Assembly: GCA_006386115.1 (NCBI GenBank)
Contig: VFIW01000065.1
Span: forward strand, 62,001-126,000
Length of the DNA: 64,000 nucleotides
Direction of reading: 5' to 3'
Origin: Globisporangium splendens
Taxonomy: Eukaryota; Oomycota; Peronosporomycetes; Pythiales; Pythiaceae
Shown piece after piece: positions 31,855 to 42,625 of the stretch. The notes under the pieces are model-generated. The model had not been told where the DNA came from. It was given only the letters and a program-made list of their open reading frames with translations, and made no database searches. How positions within the stretch are numbered: position 1 is the stretch's first letter; the number at the start of each line of letters is the position of its first letter. A program made the position numbers and the translations under genes.

Positions 31855-33873
31855 ATGGGCCGTGCGGCGCGAGTAAACCCGTCAACGCTCCTGGAGCTCA
31901 CGATCAAGCACTCGATCGTGTCGCTGCTCAGCAAGCCGCAGTGGTGGCGCAAGTGGCAGGACCCGGCGATCCGGACCAAGTGGCTCGACGAGATCCAGCG
32001 CGAGTTCCTGCACCAGACGTTCCAGCAGCACCTCAAGTGGCCCCACTACGAGCACTTGACCCTCGAGGATCTGGAGCGAATTCAGCGAATGCCCCCATCA
32101 TCCGAGAAAGAAGCGCTGGCGGACGAGTGGCTTACGGTTGTGCGCTATGGCAATGTCGACATGGCGGGTGACTGCGACGAGTACGAAGAGGGGAAGAATG
32201 CGTACACGTCAATTTTGTGGTATTTCACGTACGTCGTGCTGCGAGACTCGCTCCGCGCGATTCCGGTGCGGAGCGACTGGACCGTCGAAGCCTTGGAGCC
32301 GCTGATTGAGGCGGCGAAAGGCATGTCAGATCCGCGCGTGCTGTCGCAATCGGAAGCCTTAGTTCATAGTGCGATCTGGAGTGGTTCGAGCGACAGTGCC
32401 GTGAGAGATGCACTCGCAGGCGTAGACTCCCGTCCAAAGGCGATCGAGTCTCTGCGCTTGCATTGCGACACGATCCTCGACGAGCTCGTCTGCGTGCGGT
32501 CGTATATTTGTCAAGCCATCAACCAAACCGCCAACAGTAAAGAACTGCATGTCGACATCGCTGACGCTGCTGGTGGTGGCGACGCCGAACGTGTTGTGGT
32601 GTCTCTTACCGGAGTCCACGGCTCCTGGATCAGCGACAACTTGATCTCCGCTGAGCTCAAGGCCAGATTCGTGCGCGATGTCGCGTTGTTGGAAAACGTT
32701 CCCGATGCGGATAAAGACTGGCATCCGAATACGAACAACCAGGTCCTGGATCTAATTCACCCGTCGTTGTACTGCTGCGTGAGTGGCAAGACCAAGCAAG
32801 CAGACAAGACACCGCAAGTACTGGAGGCGTTTAGCGATCCTGCGGAACAAATGGCAGCGATTATGTTTGGTGCGTCTAAACTGGTCGAAAATGAATACTT
32901 CCCAAGCCGGAGGTGGGGGCAGATTGGTTTCCAATGGATCCCTTCCGATCTCCTCGTGCGTGAGGATGGATCTGTGCGCATACTCTCGTACATCAACAAT
33001 CTACACCCAACGAATCACGCCAGTATGTACACGTCGATCGAAAGCATCTTTGCACGTTTCGTGCCTCTCTTCGAGCGCACGCTCTCTGCACTTGAGACTA
33101 AGTATCCTGAACCGGTCTTTGATGCTCCCAACGATTACAATACTGACCGACCGAAGTTTCCTGACGCTGCTCCAGATCTATCAACAGAGGCAACATCTCA
33201 TGTCACGTTGAAGGGGAAAAAAGTGCAAGTGATTGTGAAGGTAGCCGAGATTCTGCTGACCCCAGGGTCTCCGAGGTACGACGGCGGTTCGTGGCATATC
33301 GAAGGAACTGACACAGAACAGATTCTCGCGACGGGGATTTACTACTTTGGCAGTGAGAATATCAAAGACTCGCGTCTTTCGTTCCGCGTGAATGTCAATG
33401 AGCCAGAATACGATCAAAGCGACGATTCTGGCGTCGCAATCACGTTTGGCCTCTTCAACGAGGAGCTGCTGGTTCAACAGGTGGGATCGGTGACGACACT
33501 GGAAGACCGCTGCCTCGTGTTCCCCAACATTCTGCAGCACAAAGTGGAGCCTTTCGAGCTCAGCGACCCGACGGTACCGGGTTCGCGCAAGATCCTGGCA
33601 TTTTTCCTCGTGGACCCAGAAAAGACGATCCCATCGACGTCTGTGATCCCTCCGCAGCAGCAGCACTGGATTGATGCCGTCCAAGGTCCGCTTCTCAAGA
33701 AGTTGAAGCTGATTGATGTCGCCGAGCAAAATGTGAAGAACATAATGGGTAGCAACGGTATGACACTTGAGCAGGCCAAGGAGTATCGTTTGGAGTTGAT
33801 GGGAACGCGGTCAGCATCAGCAGACCCAGATCCAGGCGATTACGAGAGCTACTTTAGCCTCTGTGAGCACTAG
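31855..33873 (+). CDS. DUF4246 protein, probable Fe(II)/2-oxoglutarate dioxygenase fold
   Basis: 672 residues, single exon, ATG 31855 to TAG. It matches the DUF4246 family best known from fungi: HPSLYCC, RRWGQIGFQWIPSDLL, INNLHPTNHASMYTSIESIF, and especially YDGGSWHIEGTDTEQILATG followed by LVFPNILQHKVEPFELSD and SRKILAFFLVDP. The spaced H-x-E (about residues 479-481), H (about 561) and R (about 579) have the order of the iron- and 2-oxoglutarate-binding residues of a jelly-roll dioxygenase; that role is inference, since the family's reaction is not established to my knowledge. No signal peptide or membrane helix. It stands alone, between relics, facing away from the small gene at 34 kb. Codon use looks like its neighbours. 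Oomycetes share many fungal-like metabolic genes, so transfer from fungi is possible but not shown. Confidence 0.88.
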   Translation: MGRAARVNPSTLLELTIKHSIVSLLSKPQWWRKWQDPAIRTKWLDEIQREFLHQTFQQHLKWPHYEHLTLEDLERIQRMPPSSEKEALADEWLTVVRYGNVDMAGDCDEYEEGKNAYTSILWYFTYVVLRDSLRAIPVRSDWTVEALEPLIEAAKGMSDPRVLSQSEALVHSAIWSGSSDSAVRDALAGVDSRPKAIESLRLHCDTILDELVCVRSYICQAINQTANSKELHVDIADAAGGGDAERVVVSLTGVHGSWISDNLISAELKARFVRDVALLENVPDADKDWHPNTNNQVLDLIHPSLYCCVSGKTKQADKTPQVLEAFSDPAEQMAAIMFGASKLVENEYFPSRRWGQIGFQWIPSDLLVREDGSVRILSYINNLHPTNHASMYTSIESIFARFVPLFERTLSALETKYPEPVFDAPNDYNTDRPKFPDAAPDLSTEATSHVTLKGKKVQVIVKVAEILLTPGSPRYDGGSWHIEGTDTEQILATGIYYFGSENIKDSRLSFRVNVNEPEYDQSDDSGVAITFGLFNEELLVQQVGSVTTLEDRCLVFPNILQHKVEPFELSDPTVPGSRKILAFFLVDPEKTIPSTSVIPPQQQHWIDAVQGPLLKKLKLIDVAEQNVKNIMGSNGMTLEQAKEYRLELMGTRSASADPDPGDYESYFSLCEH

Positions 33874-34222
33874 TGCGTCGTGGCTCACGTCAAGTGATCA
33901 GTACGATTCTTGGTGACTGTGCGACTGATTTGGAAGAGCACTGGAATCTAGAGAGCAGAGAAGAACGAAGAGGGAGAGAAGACTGTGCCTGAAACGGGAT
34001 TACGCGGGTACTAAGCCTGACGAGGCGTGAAAACGCAGTTTACACGTCGCTGTCTGCTGCATTTTCTGCATATATGTGTGAGTTGTCCGAGTCCTTGGCA
34101 GCACTTTCGTTTGAGTACCATGCTGAAATCAAGAAGGCTGAGCCCTCAAGGCACTTATGCTTGCCTTTTGTTGCAGGATTAAAGCAAACGAAAACAGCGG
34201 CTGGCAATTCCAAATTAGCTCT
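33874..34222. other. Intergenic, convergent gene ends
   Basis: About 350 bp between the stop of the DUF4246 gene and the stop of the next minus-strand gene. Nothing recognised. Confidence 0.5.
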
Positions 34223-34960
34223 TCAAACTTTCCCTTGAGGGTTGTCTACAGAGTCGAGGCAACCCCTCAGCTTTGCTTCCTGTTTCGCTCGCGTGGACCG
34301 CAGAATCGCAGCGGTTTGCTGCTTTTCTCGTCGCCTCAAGTCTTGTATCTCCTCGTTTCCCAGCAGCGTATGGTTGTTTCCTGCTCCCACAGCAATTGCC
34401 GCCTGTGGCGATTCGATCCGAAGAACTCGAGTGATGTCGTTCGTGAGCAGGCGGTACGACGGCTTTGACGCTGGTGGAGTTGGTCTTAATGGTGCTGATG
34501 CTGACGATGAAGTTGCTGTAAATGGATTTCTTGGGTCGCTTGGCGAGGTCGACAGCTTGGGCTTCGCGAATTGGTGCTGGATAACCAAACTCGATCCCTT
34601 GCTGGTTGTATTGCTCCATGATCTCGCTCCTGCTGAATGCTGATTTCGATTAAGATGGTTTCGGCTTTGCCCTAGACCTCGAGATGATCCCATTAACAGC
34701 TGAGAGCGGAGTGCATCGTCAAGCTTGTCTTCCTGATACACTGGTGGCAGAAACTATGTTTGTCGGTCACATATTCAGCAACGAGATTATCTCGGAATAA
34801 TGCCGTTGATCAAGCATACCTGGATGCAAAATGCGCAAATGTCGAGTGGCACATGGTGGTTGCTTTCGGGCTTCCCACGCTGTTTGGTGATGTCGTCGAG
34901 AAAGAGATCTAGACCCTGCTGGAGCGCAGGGTCATCCAGAGATCCACACTCGAGCAGCAT
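34223..34960 (-). CDS. Small unidentified protein, two exons
   Basis: Proposed exons 34960-34820 and 34732-34223 on the minus strand (CAG|GTATGC ... TATCAG|GAAGAC, 87-nt intron, phase 0), giving 216 residues beginning MLLECGSLDDPALQQGLDLF. The frame is open a little upstream to an acceptor-like CACAG at 34982, so a further 5' exon may exist and the start is unsure. The first exon reads like part of a folded helical domain (LFLDDITKQRGK, DICAFCIQ); the second is Ser/Pro/Arg-rich and ends with a charged helix (EEIQDLRRREKQQTAAILRS). No known domain recognised, no membrane segment. A competing frame in the second exon is also open; the chosen one is longer and joins in phase with exon 1. Confidence 0.45.
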
Positions 34961-35654
34961 GCGGCGTGCACGCAAAACTTCCTGTGTTTCAGCAGGAACA
35001 GAAAACACTCAGCAAGCCAAGCATCAGCCCGATGCAGAATACTAAACTCACCGACGCTGTCACGTTGTCTCGCAATCCAGACCCATAGTAGTGATGACAC
35101 AATGAGCAAAGACGGCTACCACCACCACACATGCATCGTCAATCGCCATCAAAATTTCGCGCAACCTCTAAAGCACAACTGAGGCACGTACTTTCTTGCT
35201 TTACTTTCCATCGTGGTCTCCACGACGCAGGTCTGCTCCAAGCATTCGCATTCTCAGCGTCAACTGGGATGGTTTTCGTTGGTCGCCGCGTGTTGTGCTT
35301 GCAAAAATAGAAGTTGATCTCATTTTCTGCTTAAACATAGCAGTGGGTGGAACTATGCTCTTGATCAATCGACGATTTTCCGCCACATCCCATGCCAAGC
35401 ATTCTTGAGTTGAATTGCTAGCTAGTGTCTGGTTGCAATCTGTGAGGCGTAAGCACGCTGCAATTGCATTCTATTATCTGGTTGTCACTTGGCAGACCTT
35501 GATGGAAGCGACTGATTAGGCAACGCCATGTGATGAAGATTCTGGACTCTCGTCTAGTCCCACGATAGTTTCGTGTCGACTCACTTGACTTGCAAAACAA
35601 CTAGCATTTACCGCATAGCGTATGTCTGCTTGTTCTGTTTTGCTGATCACTTTA
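34961..35654. other. Intergenic, no gene recognised
   Basis: About 690 bp; may hold an upstream exon of the small gene to its left (frames such as WVWIARQRDSV end at a GTGAGT donor near 35050, but phase does not fit). No repeat seen. Confidence 0.4.
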
Positions 35655-38600
35655 CTAATCCTGCGCTGTCGTCGACTCTTCCCAGTCGCCACCATCGAAC
35701 ATGTAATTCCACGCGAGCCCCCAAGTGGCGAGCACATCTTCTTTCTCGTTCTTGAAATGCTTTATCTTGGACTTCAAGTACAATCGAATCTCTCGGCGCA
35801 AGGCATCGCATGGCACGAGCATCTCCACCGTCAACGGTTCTCGTGTAAACGGATCCACTTGCTGGGAAGAAAGCAAGTGACGTTCAATCACTGAGCGATC
35901 CACAACCTGACCGGATGGCAGACGCACTGGATCGGTCATGATTGTGCTCAGCAATGGATCCAAATACTCTTCTGGGATATCGCCCATCAACTCATCCATG
36001 GATGCGTGCAACTGAATCATATCTCGGCACTTGTTCATCGCGTCAACAAACATGTAAACCCAAGACGAGTCGACGAGTTCGTACTCTTCAACGCAATTCT
36101 CTCGTCGCAACATGTCCAGCGATTTAACGAAACGCGTGAAATCAAACCGACCGTCTTTTGACAGAGAGGAAACAAAGCGTTTCCCGAGATGCCGCGCAAT
36201 CGAGAGCGCTTGACTCGAACGACTAGAAGAAATCGACGATGCCGATCTTGTCGCTACAACAGCATCGGCAGCCTGCTTTTCCAGTAAAGCGAGTGCTTCA
36301 TCCTCATCCATATCTTCTTCGTTGTCCACCACATTGTTGCTGTTCATCTCGTCTGCACTTTCATCTTCATCCACGATCTCGCACAAATATCGAGCTGATT
36401 CCAAGCGAGTCGTGATAGCATTCAGTGCCCAGCGCCCATGCGTATCTAAGTCGCCAAGGCAGTTGGCCATCGCACCCCCGCTCTCTTGGATTAGCTTCCA
36501 AAACGATGATGGCGAGCATTTCTCACTCAGCCCTGCGCACCGAACGACGAGCACGACCAGATTTGCGAGCAGGAATTTGCCATCTCGCATCAGCTGAATC
36601 GAGAAGTTCCATGACTTGGATTCGTTCGCTGTACCGAGCGACGACATCAAAAAGCTAACAATTCGTGCACATTGCTCCGACAGCTCCGGTTTCAGCATGA
36701 TTTTCTTGAGCGGGACGGTGTCACCCATCCATGACAGAAGCTCGAGCGCTTCGATCATCATCCGGAACGTCAATCGGAGCTGTTTCGAGTGGAGGGCGAT
36801 GTACCCATCCACCATCGCTGGTCGAAATGGCAACGACACCGTATTGCCACCATCCATTGCTGACTCCTGAATCTCTCGCAGCTGAACGAGTGTGTCAATC
36901 TTGCTGTTGCCCTCGTCGAGCAGTTTTGCAACATCGCTCCATAATCCACTCACTAGTACACTCAGTTGGTTCTGAGCAGCTTCACTGGACAGGTCGGAGG
37001 GGACACTTCCAAGCTGAAAAAGGTTGGTGATCACCTTCCGCTGGCTGGGAATTTGCCATAAATATCTCAGCAATAATGTGACAGAGATGCGCGTCGGTAA
37101 AAATCCCCACAGCAAATGGTCTCCGCTGCCCACGTTGCTGTTAAACACTAATCCGTTGTTGCGCAGATGGTATTTCTCCATATCTTCGTGGAATTGCAAC
37201 ATGCCGCGAACCAAGAATCCTTGCAGAAAACCGTTTTGCTCAAAGATAGTCGTCACGGAATGATTCTGTTTGCTTTTCGAGAAAAAAGACAGCAGCGCCA
37301 TCAACGCCTTCAGCGCCTGCACACGCAAGTGCGGGTTGCGCGTCAACTCTCTCGACGTCACAAACTGCGTAAGCATCACGAGTAACGGCTCAATCACTGC
37401 ACTGCCAATACCATCTTCGTCACCGTTCTCCACCTTCACAGCCTTGACAATTTCAGACATGACATCGTGATACTCGAGGCGGTCCAATCCGAGCAAAACA
37501 ATGACATCGCACAAATCAGAGAAAAAGTGTTCCGGAAACTGAATAAACGCGTCCGAAAGATCCGTCAGCACTTCTTCGTTCGCATCCTGCGTCGGAGACG
37601 CTAATTTCAACAGCCAGCGGCACGTCCTTGCGTAAAAGACAAGCCATTCCGCCACATTCGACACTTCGAGCAGATGCAGCTCGATCATTCCTCTCATCTC
37701 ACTGAGATCCCCCAGTCGATTTTTGCTTGCCGTATAATGAGACGACATCTTCACTGGACGACGACTCGATGAGCGTCTCGCGCTCGATCGCTCTGCTGCT
37801 GCGCGTTGCCTCGCCTCGTGCTTCACCTTTTCCTCTTCGCAGAAGCAAAACGCTTGAAGCTCTTGAATTTCCTTGAGGGTAGAAATTAGTCTCGACAGCG
37901 TGAGAAGAGGTCCAAAATGCAGGGATTTGATAGCCAAGTAGAAAAACTCGGTCTCCTTTGTAGACGCTTCTCGGGGAAGCAAAGCTGACGGGTGCGACAG
38001 ATTCCGGAAATGCAAAGCTGGAGTAGTGGGCGAGTACGTATATCTCCAAGAAGACGTAATCGCGAAGTACAAATGCCCAGGCGCGTGCATTTTAAACGGA
38101 TTCTTCGAACTCTCTTCGCGAGTAACGCAGTCAGCGCAGACAAACCGTGGATCAAAGCAGTTCGAGCACTTGAACGAAACTTCCATATCCTTCAATGAGC
38201 AGCCACAATCAGCGCATACCAGAGATGGATCCAGCGCATCATCAACAAAGATGTTGTTCTCACGGCGAAATTGAGCTTTCTCAAAGCGAATCATCTCGAA
38301 ATGCCGGGTTTCGTACAGCGGAACTGGCAAACCAACTCGGATGAACACGTGATCCAGCATATGGACTTGAAGACCATCCAAAACGGTCGTCAGCACTTCA
38401 TCGATGTGACCTTTCGCTGAGGCAGACTGCCGCGAAAATTGCTCAAAACACGACCCACAAATGTCAATGTCGTCGCAGAAAGCGCACTTGTACCGGACCC
38501 CTTGGAAGTTTTGCTTGTAGCACTGATTGCAAGCGACGCCATAGTGGGACTCTCTGATCGGATAATATTGATGGGCAGCATCATCTCCGCTTGCACGAGC

Positions 38601-40403
38601 TGTGTAGCTCTGGATGCACTGACGGTCATGCTCACGTAACCGATCTTCTTCTGCCTTCATTTTATCCATGACGTATTGCTCGCCACGAATACCCGCGAGG
38701 TCTCGCAGAGGAGCTTCACGTACGTCCTTGTCTCCAAACGCTCGCATGGACAAACACCCTTGATGATACGCCGAGTCAATGTAGCCTGGATGTTCCTCCT
38801 CTTCCTCCAAGACTGGCAGCGATAGCTGGACCAGAATCGTGCTGATGTTGATCAAGAATCCGTCCAACATATCGTTTGTCTTATGGTTCATACGCCGCCG
38901 CTTGTTGGTCGACAACACGGTACAGCCAAGCCACGCGAGCGTCGCTTGAACGACGTAGGGATGCTGAGTCTTCGACAGCAACGCGTGCATGATGGCCATA
39001 AAATTAGTCTTCAGTGACCGATATCCGTCCTGCCACTCCGAGCCCACTGCGAGAGTTGACGTTGATTGTCCTTCCGACATTGCATCGATGACGCGAGCTT
39101 CGTCGGAAATACACGTACCACGCACAAATGGACCGAGAAAGGACAAGAATCCCATCATCCACGTATTCATATACACCGGGAACCAGTCGCACTCGGTGTA
39201 TTCCACAATCTGGAGCGCGAACGACGGAGATGCCAGCATCTCTACCAGCAGCTGCGCTCCCGACGCAATCTCGACGGATTTGTACACAGGCAAGTCCTTC
39301 ACGCGCCGTCGAAGTTCCAGACCAAGTTTCCCAGCGATCACATTAAAGCGATCCTTCTCATGCAGTTCTCGAAACGCAAGCGAGAAGAAACGGTCGACAT
39401 GAAGGTGTTCCTGCAGGTAAATGGCTGGGTGCTCCGACTGCTGAGACTGGTTCGGTATCCGAGTAAAGCATTCGCGACACAAGTTGAAGTCGCAAGCTGC
39501 ACACCGATATACGATCGGTGCGGCAGCAGGTCCCTTGACTTCTGAGTAGCGAGTGCACACCGAGCATTTCCAGTTGGTCGCTCGCCCAAACACTCGTCGC
39601 ACAGATGACGCAACCAAAACGTGCGGGTGGAACGCATGCAGCGATCCAATCTTGCAAAATTGCAGAATCATGTTGATGACGACGATACTGAAATCGGTCG
39701 CCGCCGCATACGAATCCTCCTCCATCGTGATCGCATCCCAGCTCTCCAGCAACTGGCCCGCCGCAAACGCGATTGCATCGTCCACATTCGTGCATATCGT
39801 TTCTACCGAATCCGCTTTATTCCGCGATGCTAGTGACAATGTCGAGGCGCACGATTTCCTTCGATTCACTCGGTCCAAGCTCTGCAAAATCTTGAAAAGC
39901 GCTTCCGTGCACACATCTTGGATAGAGACCACATCGTGCGCATCACCGACAAGATCGCCAATACGCTCACGTCCAGATGCGCTTCTCGCAAACGCGACAG
40001 TCGTCGCATCACCAGCCCCCCCACTCGTTCCATGTCGCGCCAGCCGTTTCCGTCTCTGCGACGCCGCAATGCTCTTCCGCTGCACGTCCTCCCACCATTC
40101 CCGAGCATTCACAAACAACGGCTCTCCGGTACGATACTCGATCGCGCTGGACAGCGCGTGGACATCCAGCAACTCCACGACCAACTGCTGCATTCCTCGT
40201 AGTCTCATCATATACGGCGCGAAAGCACGGTCATCATCATCGCCACTGGTCGAACCGCATTCTCCACGTTCTTCTTTATCGTCCTTCTCGTCATCTCTTA
40301 GCACATAAGGGGACACATCGACGACTTCACCGCCACTGCTTCCTTCGTTACTTGTGCACTGACGTCGCGCGCGTGCGGCTTCCTCCCGCTTGCACGCAAA
40401 CAT
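35655..40403 (-). CDS. UFD2: U-box ubiquitin conjugation factor E4 (Ufd2-like) with zinc-finger modules
   Basis: E4/E3 ligase that extends ubiquitin chains for proteasomal degradation. 1582 residues in a single 4.7-kb exon. The C-terminal U-box (about 1475-1550) is plain: EEYLDPLLSTIMTDPVRLPS, then VDRSVIERHLLS and DPFTREPLTVEMLVPCDALR, as in yeast Ufd2 and human UBE4. Before it, FVSSLSKDGRFDFTRFVKSL matches the end of the Ufd2 core. Unusual for the family, three Cys-rich segments sit within the N-terminal and middle part: about 280-315 (CSVCTRYS ... YRCAACDFNLCRECF), about 617-655 (HYGVACNQCYKQNF ... CDDIDICGSCF, a ZZ-type finger) and about 735-770 (LVCADCGCSLKD ... FVCADC). ZZ fingers usually bind peptide N-termini or histone tails, so they may recruit substrates. 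Length exceeds yeast Ufd2 (about 960) because of these insertions. Cytosolic/nuclear, no membrane segments. Confidence 0.85.
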   Translation of the reverse strand: MFACKREEAARARRQCTSNEGSSGGEVVDVSPYVLRDDEKDDKEERGECGSTSGDDDDRAFAPYMMRLRGMQQLVVELLDVHALSSAIEYRTGEPLFVNAREWWEDVQRKSIAASQRRKRLARHGTSGGAGDATTVAFARSASGRERIGDLVGDAHDVVSIQDVCTEALFKILQSLDRVNRRKSCASTLSLASRNKADSVETICTNVDDAIAFAAGQLLESWDAITMEEDSYAAATDFSIVVINMILQFCKIGSLHAFHPHVLVASSVRRVFGRATNWKCSVCTRYSEVKGPAAAPIVYRCAACDFNLCRECFTRIPNQSQQSEHPAIYLQEHLHVDRFFSLAFRELHEKDRFNVIAGKLGLELRRRVKDLPVYKSVEIASGAQLLVEMLASPSFALQIVEYTECDWFPVYMNTWMMGFLSFLGPFVRGTCISDEARVIDAMSEGQSTSTLAVGSEWQDGYRSLKTNFMAIMHALLSKTQHPYVVQATLAWLGCTVLSTNKRRRMNHKTNDMLDGFLINISTILVQLSLPVLEEEEEHPGYIDSAYHQGCLSMRAFGDKDVREAPLRDLAGIRGEQYVMDKMKAEEDRLREHDRQCIQSYTARASGDDAAHQYYPIRESHYGVACNQCYKQNFQGVRYKCAFCDDIDICGSCFEQFSRQSASAKGHIDEVLTTVLDGLQVHMLDHVFIRVGLPVPLYETRHFEMIRFEKAQFRRENNIFVDDALDPSLVCADCGCSLKDMEVSFKCSNCFDPRFVCADCVTREESSKNPFKMHAPGHLYFAITSSWRYTYSPTTPALHFRNLSHPSALLPREASTKETEFFYLAIKSLHFGPLLTLSRLISTLKEIQELQAFCFCEEEKVKHEARQRAAAERSSARRSSSRRPVKMSSHYTASKNRLGDLSEMRGMIELHLLEVSNVAEWLVFYARTCRWLLKLASPTQDANEEVLTDLSDAFIQFPEHFFSDLCDVIVLLGLDRLEYHDVMSEIVKAVKVENGDEDGIGSAVIEPLLVMLTQFVTSRELTRNPHLRVQALKALMALLSFFSKSKQNHSVTTIFEQNGFLQGFLVRGMLQFHEDMEKYHLRNNGLVFNSNVGSGDHLLWGFLPTRISVTLLLRYLWQIPSQRKVITNLFQLGSVPSDLSSEAAQNQLSVLVSGLWSDVAKLLDEGNSKIDTLVQLREIQESAMDGGNTVSLPFRPAMVDGYIALHSKQLRLTFRMMIEALELLSWMGDTVPLKKIMLKPELSEQCARIVSFLMSSLGTANESKSWNFSIQLMRDGKFLLANLVVLVVRCAGLSEKCSPSSFWKLIQESGGAMANCLGDLDTHGRWALNAITTRLESARYLCEIVDEDESADEMNSNNVVDNEEDMDEDEALALLEKQAADAVVATRSASSISSSRSSQALSIARHLGKRFVSSLSKDGRFDFTRFVKSLDMLRRENCVEEYELVDSSWVYMFVDAMNKCRDMIQLHASMDELMGDIPEEYLDPLLSTIMTDPVRLPSGQVVDRSVIERHLLSSQQVDPFTREPLTVEMLVPCDALRREIRLYLKSKIKHFKNEKEDVLATWGLAWNYMFDGGDWEESTTAQD

Positions 40404-41011
40404 ATTTGGATCGGGTCACGTTCGGAAGGTTGTTCTCAAATCGCTCGCAAAAGAGACACGGAGAGAGAGAGAGAGAGAAGGAGCAGTAGACGACGGACGA
40501 TACCAGCAACGAGTACAGACGGAGGCGACTGCTGTCAGATGCACACACGCAGGCAGGAGACAGCGGCAGATAAGTGATAGCAGACGGCGAGCTGCTGCTT
40601 GTTGGGCTTCCTTCGAGGCGGCAGAAACAATGCGGGCTTTCTGGATTGGACGACGACGAAAAGTAACGCTATGAAGTGGTCTTTCCACATCCGACACAAC
40701 TATGTGATGCAGTTGTTGCTGGTATCAGGTACGGATCAGATGAGTGAGATGGAAGACTGGGTGAAGCAACGAAGAGCAAGAATTGGTTAGTAGAGAGGAC
40801 ATGAAATGCTGGTTAAAAGAGTATCTGATAATTGGGACTGTGCTTCAAGCGGTTCATTGGAAACCTGATTACAGTTTCCTTATTAGCCTGCAGGGCAACG
40901 TGATGGAGCTGCATTTTCCGTTGACAAAAGTGGCGTTTGTGTCGTGCCTCGAGAGCAATAGCACCGACAATGCCACACTGCCCTTGCGGTTTTCTTTCTT
41001 ACTGATCTACT
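40404..41011. other. Upstream region of the E4 gene
   Basis: About 600 bp. A GA/CT-rich tract (40460-40482, CT-rich on the gene's strand) sits near the E4 start and may lie in its 5' UTR. No Inr-FPR match and no gene recognised. Confidence 0.45.
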
Positions 41012-42625
41012 TTATCCAGTGTGCGCCCACGCGAACTTGAATGAAAAGTCCACACCTGAAGAGAGATTTGAGGAGCAAGAGCCACAGATTTTGGTGTCAA
41101 GTCACTCCGTGAGTCACTGGCTCTGGCAAACGCCACATCGCACACACACACACACACACTTACCTCCATGGACCAGTAGGAATTGAAACACGACGATGAT
41201 CCACGACAGGAAGCAGCACTGGTAAATCTGCCACTCATTCTCCAGTGCAAATGCCAGTTGGTAAAATATCGACACGCCGAATTGCCGATTGATCTTGTGC
41301 TCCACGTGCAGTAGACTGAGAATCTCCATGACGCCGTACACCAAGATGTTCACCACGACGACTTTGAGTTTGTGCTCGGTGAATCCATCCATGTCCTGGT
41401 AGTATCGAGCATTGGGTAAGTGGAAGAGGATGGCGATGTACAAGGCGTAGATGATCGGCACCACTGCTTCGATGTACTCTATCATGGCCACCGCCTCGCT
41501 CGCGTGAAGCAGTGCCACCGTATCTTTGATGACCTTGGCCTCTTTTGTAGATTCTTTGAGCTCTAGCACTTGCGCCAGAGTCGTAGGCGATGGCTTTGAC
41601 GGAGCTATCAGTCCTGTTTTTTTGAAGAGTCTCCCTGATATCGTTGATAATGGCGATATGAAGAGCTTCTTTGGCACTGCTGGTGTCACTGGCATCGCTT
41701 CTCTCACTGAATCTAAGCGGTCCAGCTCTTTGCGTGCTTGCTCAGACACAGCAGATTGTGCGTCCCCAAAGCGGAGCACAGATGAGTCCAGACGATCTGA
41801 TTTTTGGATTAGCTGAAAAACGAACGGGAGAAGCGTTCCGGAAGTTTGGTTTCTGGTATCACCATCGTAATCTCAGCACGCGCTTCGGAGAGTTTGGGTT
41901 CGCCTCTCCAAACGCCGAATGGCCCAGTAGTTTTGCAAGAAGTCGACCAGGATGATGGCACAGCCGGCTTTAAGAGAGTTGGCAGATTGCATGCACTTTG
42001 TCATGTACATTGCGTCAAAGATGTCGACGCTCGACATCGTTGCCGGAAGGAGATCGCCGTCGATCGGATTCATCTTCGCGGTGAGGTACTTGAGAAATAT
42101 CTTCATTGGCGGCAGCAAGAGTACAAATGCAAGCTGACCGTCACCATCTAGAGTCAGGAAAATCGCATTGTAGACCGGATACATCATCGACATCAGTGAC
42201 TGAACGCTCAGGCCATTTGTAAACTTGAAGAACTTAGCGAGCTGCTCTTTGTTCGCTTTGCCGAGTGAGATCGTGACGAGCGTGTTCAGCATCATTATGA
42301 ACGGAATGCCTCCGATCGCGTAAATGAACGGGACTGGAAACATCCACAGCTCTGCGATCAGCATCAACGCAGAAGCATACCCGACACCGACACCGAGCAC
42401 GATCGCGACAATTTGCTTCGTGGTGAGCCCTAAGTTAGGAATCACAAGTCTCGCTTGTATCAAAATTGCCCCACCGATGATGAGCGCTCCGATGAAGAAT
42501 CGAACCCAAAGCGCCACATTTGCTTTCCATCCTTTGCGTGGATCTTGCAGTGGGACGGTGTCAAAATGACCAAGACGCTCAACGCTGGGATGCAATAGAG
42601 GACTAGAACCAGACAAACGTGCCAT
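41012..42625 (-). CDS. Multipass membrane protein, unidentified family (parent of two nearby pseudogenes)
   Basis: Three exons on the minus strand: 42625-41882, 41812-41164 and 41055-41012, giving 478 residues. The first junction keeps phase only if the intron begins GCGTGC (a GC-AG intron or a damaged donor); the broken copy at 46 kb has GTGAGT at this place, confirming the boundary. The second junction is normal (GTAAGT...TTCAG). N-terminal half: DPRKGWKANVALWVRFFIGA and four to five hydrophobic helices; a charged cytosolic loop (about 250-340, KELKEST-type); then KDTVALLHASEAVAMIEYIE and about three more helices; ends VDFSFKFAWAHTG. Seven or eight membrane segments in all. I do not recognise the family; transporters or sensors are possible. 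Upstream frame continues without ATG, and a GTGAGT near 42790 suggests a 5' UTR intron. Overlapping reads show no operon; genes here are single. Confidence 0.7.
41141..41159. repeat. (CA)n microsatellite inside an intron
   Basis: Short CA run (GT on the gene's strand) right after the donor of the second intron of the membrane protein gene. Confidence 0.9.
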
